Shown here: one piece after another, positions 58,746 to 64,000 of the stretch
How positions within the stretch are numbered: the stretch's first letter is position 1
How the letters are laid out: each line of letters begins with the position of its first letter
From: Breviolum minutum Mf 1.05b.01
Taxonomy: Eukaryota > Sar > Dinophyceae > Suessiales > Symbiodiniaceae
Reading direction: 5' to 3'
NCBI GenBank assembly: GCA_000507305.1
Contig: DF240783.1
Span: 37,485-101,484 of the forward strand
Length of the DNA: 64,000 bases
Notes under the pieces: model-generated
What the model was told of the DNA's origin: nothing
The model's input: only the letters and a program-made list of their open reading frames with translations
Database searches by the model: none
Made by a program: the position numbers and the translations under genes

Positions 58746-60982
58746 GGTGTTGATTTTGTTCATCCATTACCTCCCCCAAAGTCAAAGAATGTAAAATCTC
58801 GGAAAGTTTTGGAATCATGAATCATGATCATCAATGGAAAACCTGAAAACTCCGGAAAAAAGCTGCTAACAGCAATGTTCGAAAATGAATCATTATAATC
58901 ATTTGAGGATGTATGTCCTATCAACATTTGGGGATTTCCCATTTGCCATGTGAATGAAATCATGAGGCCTGGGAACTCTGCAGCCACTGCACCCGAGAGA
59001 TCGTTGAATCGGCTCTTGGTTTGTGATTTCTCGGCAGGAAAAACGCAAGGGAAAAAAAGTTGTCCGCCTTCCGCGGTAGTTTTTTGTTTTTTGTGGTTAG
59101 ATTGTTGTTGTTGTTGTTGTTGTTGTAATTGCAGCTTTGCAAATTTCCATGAAGAAATGAACATTTGATATCATTTGAGCATGATATATCATGATAATGA
59201 TTACCAAGAGGCTGTGAGATGCATTTTTTTGCATCTCAGGTGGTGTGTAGAATAGCCATTGCCTTGATCTGGCTCAAGCTTGGACAACGTGCTGAAGCAG
59301 TTTGATATCGGAAAGGTGTCCAGAACATCCATGATGTGTTTTAAAGAATATATCCCGAAATTCCCAAGAGTGCCCCAGGTGTTTCCGGTTTTTTTATAAC
59401 ACAAGTGAAAGTTATATAGATATGTCTCATTTTAAAATCCAAAGTAAATCATGCGAGCTGTTTTCATCGGTTTTTTTCCGGTATCCACACCTTCCCGGCA
59501 GCCTACTTTTTGAGGATTTTCCGCTACAGGACGGTGAGAATTGATGTGATCCAGGTGAAGGGCAGATAGGTTGCCACCCCGCCACTCCCAAGACCTTTTG
59601 GAAGAGCCAAATTTTGAACCATTCATTCATACCATCTATCCATCCAGGCTATTCATATCTTTTGAGTTTTTTAAGACCAACCAACTCCCCCACTTTATAG
59701 AAACAAATAATGCAACTCTATGACATAAGGATTTGTTTGCAGGAAATATTGGTCTTTTTTTGGGGGAACCCCTTTGCCCCACCAATCTCGGTGAATCCTG
59801 GAATCGCCGGTGAATCCTGGGCGGTGCCATGACAACGTTGGTCAGACGATTACCTTGGTGTCACTTGCTGGTTGTGATGCATGACAATAAGCTTACTCAG
59901 CCAATGGCTAACTGGCTAACCTTTAAACTTTTTGGGGATTTGTACATATGTATTCATTTACGTATTTGTATATATATTTTTTTGGCAGGAAAGTATAAAG
60001 TTTAACATTTTTTTTCATGACATGAATGGCTAAGTGAGTAAGTGTCCTTCGAAAGTTGAGAGTGATACATTTCCTTGGGGAAGTCCAATCGTCGGGCCGG
60101 GCCCGCTAATTTCCCTGAGCTGTGTTTTAGCCGGGAACACGGATAGTAGAGAATTTTTTGCTAAGGGGAAAGAAACATAAACATAGGATAAAAGGGTGAG
60201 CGATGTGAAGATTGTGCAGTGTGGGATGGCGCGTATTTGGGGTGCTAAGAACTACTGGGTACCGTTCAGATATAGGAGCTCAGCTGAACTGACATCATGA
60301 GACATCACTTGCATTGACTTGTCCAAACAGATTGCTTGCTACTGTCTAAGCTGCTACCTTCTTCACTTGCCAAACATTTTTCAAAATACGTGCTTGACGT
60401 ATCTGGGGGGCTTCTTTTAAATACAGTTCCGCAGCTGTAGAAATATTGAGTTCTAGCAGATGGTTTGTGGTTCTTATATTTTCTTACAGTATAGGTTCCT
60501 ATTTTTTAAAATCATATCTTCTTTCATTTTCGATATCATAGGGACTTTCCTATTCAGCTATCGGTGGAGAATCTCCATGTTGCAACTTCTCTTACCTGTA
60601 AGCAGTTGCCTTCCCGGGCCCCCATCCACTGGGCTTGTATCAGGAGGGACTAATATCAGGTTTCTTTGTTACTGGTTGGGGGGTAGATCAAAGGCACCAG
60701 TATTTGCTGATATTTGTTGTATATGAAAGATGCATTTCCATGCATTTAACCCTTATTTTCAACATCAGAGACCAACTCCGAAAAACCACTCGGTTTCTTT
60801 TTTTTCTCATTACTATCTTCTGAAAACTTTGCAATCCTTTAGATTTGAGAAGATGTGATTACATATGATTTAACATCTGGTTTACTCCCACGAAAACCAA
60901 CATGTCTCCTGAACAATGCCCCTTTTTAGGTGACATTTCGTATGTTTTCGGAGCTGTACATAATATGATTCACATTTTATAT

Positions 60983-61089
60983 ACCCCTCTAGTAAACCAA
61001 CATAGCTGGCCGGAATATCCCCGCCTTCAACCGGAAATACATCTTCCATCCGGGTCCATTTTCCATTGCCATCCATGTTAGTTTACCAT
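60983..61089. repeat. foldback element
   Basis: AGTAAACCAACATAGC near 60992 opposes CCATGTTAGTTTACCAT at 61074; the interior CTTCAACCGGAAATACATC resembles the TACACCCCC-family core. Confidence 0.55.
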
Positions 61090-61751
61090 ATATGATTCAC
61101 ATCTCAAGTGCTGGGAAAAATCAGTGAACATCTCCAACTTCACTTCGCATATCCCAGGTTTAACGTCCTTCCTTCCTACCTCTTTCGCTGTCTATGCCGA
61201 TAGCTACGACTTGTTGTTCGAGCCGGTGGAGGTACACCACCCAACTTGGAGGGAAATGCTGGGGGCATCAGTTGATATGGAAGAATATCCCATTATTTAC
61301 AAGGCTTTTTAAAGCGTGGTGCAGGATTTCGTCCATCAACAATATGATGCACCCAACTGTTGATATCATTCGAAGTAAATTTAGCTTGAATGCATCGAAC
61401 ATTTGACACTCTTGATTTCCACTTTTTCTGCAGAATCTGCATCCAAAACTCTCACTTGAGCTCCCAGTGGAGTTGTTTTCGCCCCTTGGTTCAAACATGT
61501 TTTTTACTTCCGGATCAGGGCGCTCATGATCCATGTTGGCTCATCGTTTTTTTTGGTTTCCTACCTCGGTTTTGAAGAACCAATCTGACTGAGGATATGA
61601 TCGACGAACATGAACATTGTGGATGGGCCAATCCCATGGACCTCACTGTTAAAGCTTCAACTTCCAGTGCCTTTGAGGACGGAACTTTTCGGATGGATGA
61701 TGGATGGATGATGGTGTTGTGGTTGTTGTCGCCCTGGCGGTTTGTTTGTAT

Positions 61752-61753
<2 letters not shown>

Positions 61754-61807
<54 letters not shown>

Positions 61808-61832
61808 CTGATGCTGATGCTGATGTTTCAGT
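61754..61832. repeat. (GAT)n microsatellite with (GATGCT)n end
   Basis: About 18 GAT units followed by GATGCT repeats. All frames are open; not evidence of a gene. Confidence 0.95.
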
Positions 61833-62846
61833 TGCTTATTATGATGGTAGTGATTTTTTTTGGAGGAGAGGAAAGGAGGTTCCAGTTTTGTGAGCCACAG
61901 GAGTTGATCGAGGTGCGAGAAGACGATTGTGGCAATCGAGTGTCTTGCCAATCGCGTTGTCGTCTTATGGTCGGTTGAGATCGGCCCTTCATCCAACCTC
62001 ACACCAAGGATATTTTGGAAAAGTACCCTTCAAGCCTTCCTCCCATAAGCATGGAAGTCGAACTGTAGCCCATTTAGAGACTATATATATATATCTCTAA
62101 ACACATCTTCCAGGACCCCATTTTCCATTTCCATGATTCTGGGAGGAAGAGTAAGGAGGACTCAAAACGAAAACCTGGAATTTTGCTGATGAACTTGAAG
62201 CTGAATCCCTGATTGGTCAGCTTGGGGAATTGATATCACTTGACCGCAATGGAGTGGTTGTATCTGGCATTGGGATGGAAGGTGATAGTAAGAGTGGTTA
62301 AATGAGGGAAGCTGAGTGATTCGTCATGAAGCTAGGTACTGGTACCAAACTAGGCGTCCACAAGGTACCAGCCATCCCTCGGTGTGAATGATCTGTGTAT
62401 CAGAAATGATGTGATTCGCAAGACCCAGAGAAGCTCCAGCACCCCGACAATTGATACTGCTTGAGATCTTAGCCAAATTCTCATACATCGTCGATGATAT
62501 ATTTACTTCTCATTTACATATGTGTTCATTTTTCCAGCATACCAGTAGAAATCTAAGAATTGACAATTTTATGCACTCCAAGATGGATGCAATGAAACAG
62601 AGTTTTTTAGCCCACTTGGACCTCCTAGTGTGCACTCGTTTGATGACGTTGAATATATCATTGAATCAGTGAGGTCTTGATGATGGGTGGCTTCTTGCAA
62701 TGCTTGGAGCCTCAAAAACGGGCAATATTCCAGGATTCCACGGTGTGATTTCTCTTTCAAAAGGATGAAACTGGAAGAGGGCCAAATACACAGGAAAGAG
62801 TTTTAGTATCCAAAGGCTAATGTGCAGTTGGGTATCGGTATCTAGG

Positions 62847-62934
62847 TGGTGGTTTCATTTTTTTTAATTTTCATCCCTACTTGGGAAGATTCCCGTTTTG
62901 ACTAATATTTTTCAAATGGGTTGAAACCACCAAC
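62847..62934. repeat. GGTGGTTTCAA-family foldback flanked by an 18-bp duplication
   Basis: Same ends and interior as the other copies. TAATGTGCAGTTGGGTAT occurs at 62818-62835 and again at 62938-62955, on both sides of the element. Confidence 0.8.
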
Positions 62935-63239
62935 CAGTAATGTGCAGTTGGGTATTGTAATACATGCACCAACATGCTCGTCAAAGGTACCCATTGGTGG
63001 TGTATTTCGTTTGCTGACAAATTCAGGCATTTTAATACAAATTTCCATGTTCAATTTGGTTCAAAGTTCCTTTGGAACGTTAAGATGCAGATCATGAGCT
63101 ACCGGATTTTAAGTATCTTATGAAGTAATCATGAACCCCCAACAATCCATGTATGGTATATGATATATTTTGTATATATATATTCCCGAATGCGTAGCGA
63201 AGGGTTCCCGTTTATAGTTGGGGTCTGGGGTTGGACCTG

Positions 63240-64000
63240 TCTTCGCTTTGTTTTCCTCGTGTCGTCGTCGCCTCGTCGTCGTGTCGTCGTCGCCTCGTCG
63301 TCGCCAACTCGTCGCCAACTTGTTAATTTCTCTCCATTGGGCGGTACATTCGCACTGCAACACACATCTTACTTTCAAAGTATGAAAAGTGGAGGAAGTC
63401 TCGCACGAAATGCTCTTTTTGGCGGTGTCAAATCACAAAATGGGAGGTCGTTTTCGTGTTTTGCGTGACAGGCGCAATACTTTGGCAGTGTGTCAATGCA
63501 AGCGCGTTGTTTTTTCGTGGCAGGCGCAGCACTTTGTGATGTGACCTTTCGCGATGTCGTGGCAGGCGCAGCATTTTGTGACGTGGCGAAGGTGCTGTTT
63601 CCACGAATCGCAATGGCAGTGACGTGCAAACGTGACACTACTGCAAATATCGTGGCAGGCGCAGGATTTGGTGATTGTCTTGAAAAGTGGCGGAAGCTTC
63701 GCAAAAGTCATACTTTTTGAGCTCTGTAAAAATGGCTTTTTTAGAAAAAACTCGCACAAAATCGTCGATTTTCGAGTTGAAAGTGTGAAATTTGAAGGAA
63801 GTATCGCACGAAATGCTCGTTTTGACGCTTCAAACTTTCAAGGTGAGAGGTCATTTTCGCGTTTTGCGTGGCAGGCGCAAGACTTTGGAAGCTCCTTGAT
63901 TGAAAAGTTGAGGAAGCCTCGTACGAAATGCTCGTTTTGGAAGCTTGTTCCTTGAAAAGTTGCGGAAGTCTCGCACGAAATGCTCGTTTTGGAAGCTTTT
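63240..64000. repeat. (TCG)-rich tract and diverged tandem repeat, running off the window
   Basis: 63255-63320 is built of GTCGTCGTCGCC-like units. From about 63385 units with GAAGTCTCGCACGAAATGCT, GTTTTGCGTGGCAGGCGCA and TTTTGGAAGCTT recur with variation at least four times up to the edge. All frames are partly open; no gene is claimed. Confidence 0.75.

Larger units (their letters stand above)
58051..64000. other. right flank, no supported gene
   Basis: T/G-rich + strand. Holds a TACACCCCC-family foldback (58637-58745), (TTG)n near 59102-59126, a foldback near 60983-61089, a single arm of the 22159 family (61318-61347), a (GAT)n run (61754-61832), a GGTGGTTTCAA copy (62847-62934) and the tandem repeat from about 63240. 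Short open frames at 60460-60726 and 61124-61312 show no motif or clear splice pairs. Confidence 0.6.

Noticed and set aside
61649-62002. His-rich or Asp-rich frame over the (GAT)n run
   Set aside because: Simple triplet repeat without splice sites or a conserved flank.
1-64000. Dinoflagellate spliced-leader relics
   Set aside because: No match to the leader end was noticed at the 5' side of the genes.

Overview
The window looks like nuclear DNA from a dinoflagellate, most likely of the Symbiodiniaceae type. The reasons are many short exons with consistent phase, introns whose 3' splice sites are very often AG followed by an exonic G, some apparent GC or GA donors, AT-leaning sequence full of small foldback elements and microsatellites, and genes lying in long same-strand runs. 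No bacterial operon, CRISPR array, rRNA or tRNA gene was recognised. No database could be consulted, so the organism call and the exon models are readings of the sequence.

Layout. (1) About 4.8-20.8 kb, + strand: a gene of at least 17 short exons that I could chain in phase. It encodes a multi-pass membrane protein ending in a complete C3HC4 RING finger (19586-20785), a likely membrane-bound E3 ubiquitin ligase. Its introns hold foldback elements. (2) 24.1-28.3 kb, + strand: a second chained gene of unrecognised function, followed by isolated + strand candidate exons up to about 34 kb. (3) 35.4-58.0 kb, - strand: a 22.6-kb block with two very long spliced reading frames. Gene A (57548-49728, about 1,957 aa) starts with a coiled coil, carries a transposase-like core with motifs resembling hAT elements, and ends with zinc-binding segments. 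Gene B (45997-35419, about 2,200 aa) begins with a C-5 cytosine-specific DNA methyltransferase-like domain. All main motifs are present but some catalytic positions are altered, and long unrecognised domains follow. A and B are separated by 3.7 kb of microsatellite-rich DNA with one undetermined base. (4) 58-64 kb: T/G-rich + strand again, with foldback elements, trinucleotide runs and a diverged tandem repeat at the right edge.

Interpretation. The block at 35-58 kb differs from its surroundings: opposite transcription, the inverse strand composition, and none of the foldback families found on both sides. The simplest reading is a very large mobile element, or a domesticated derivative, that pairs a transposase-like protein with its own DNA methyltransferase-like protein and is inserted against the direction of a + strand gene run. 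Its termini (inverted repeats, target-site duplication) were not found by eye, so its limits are open.
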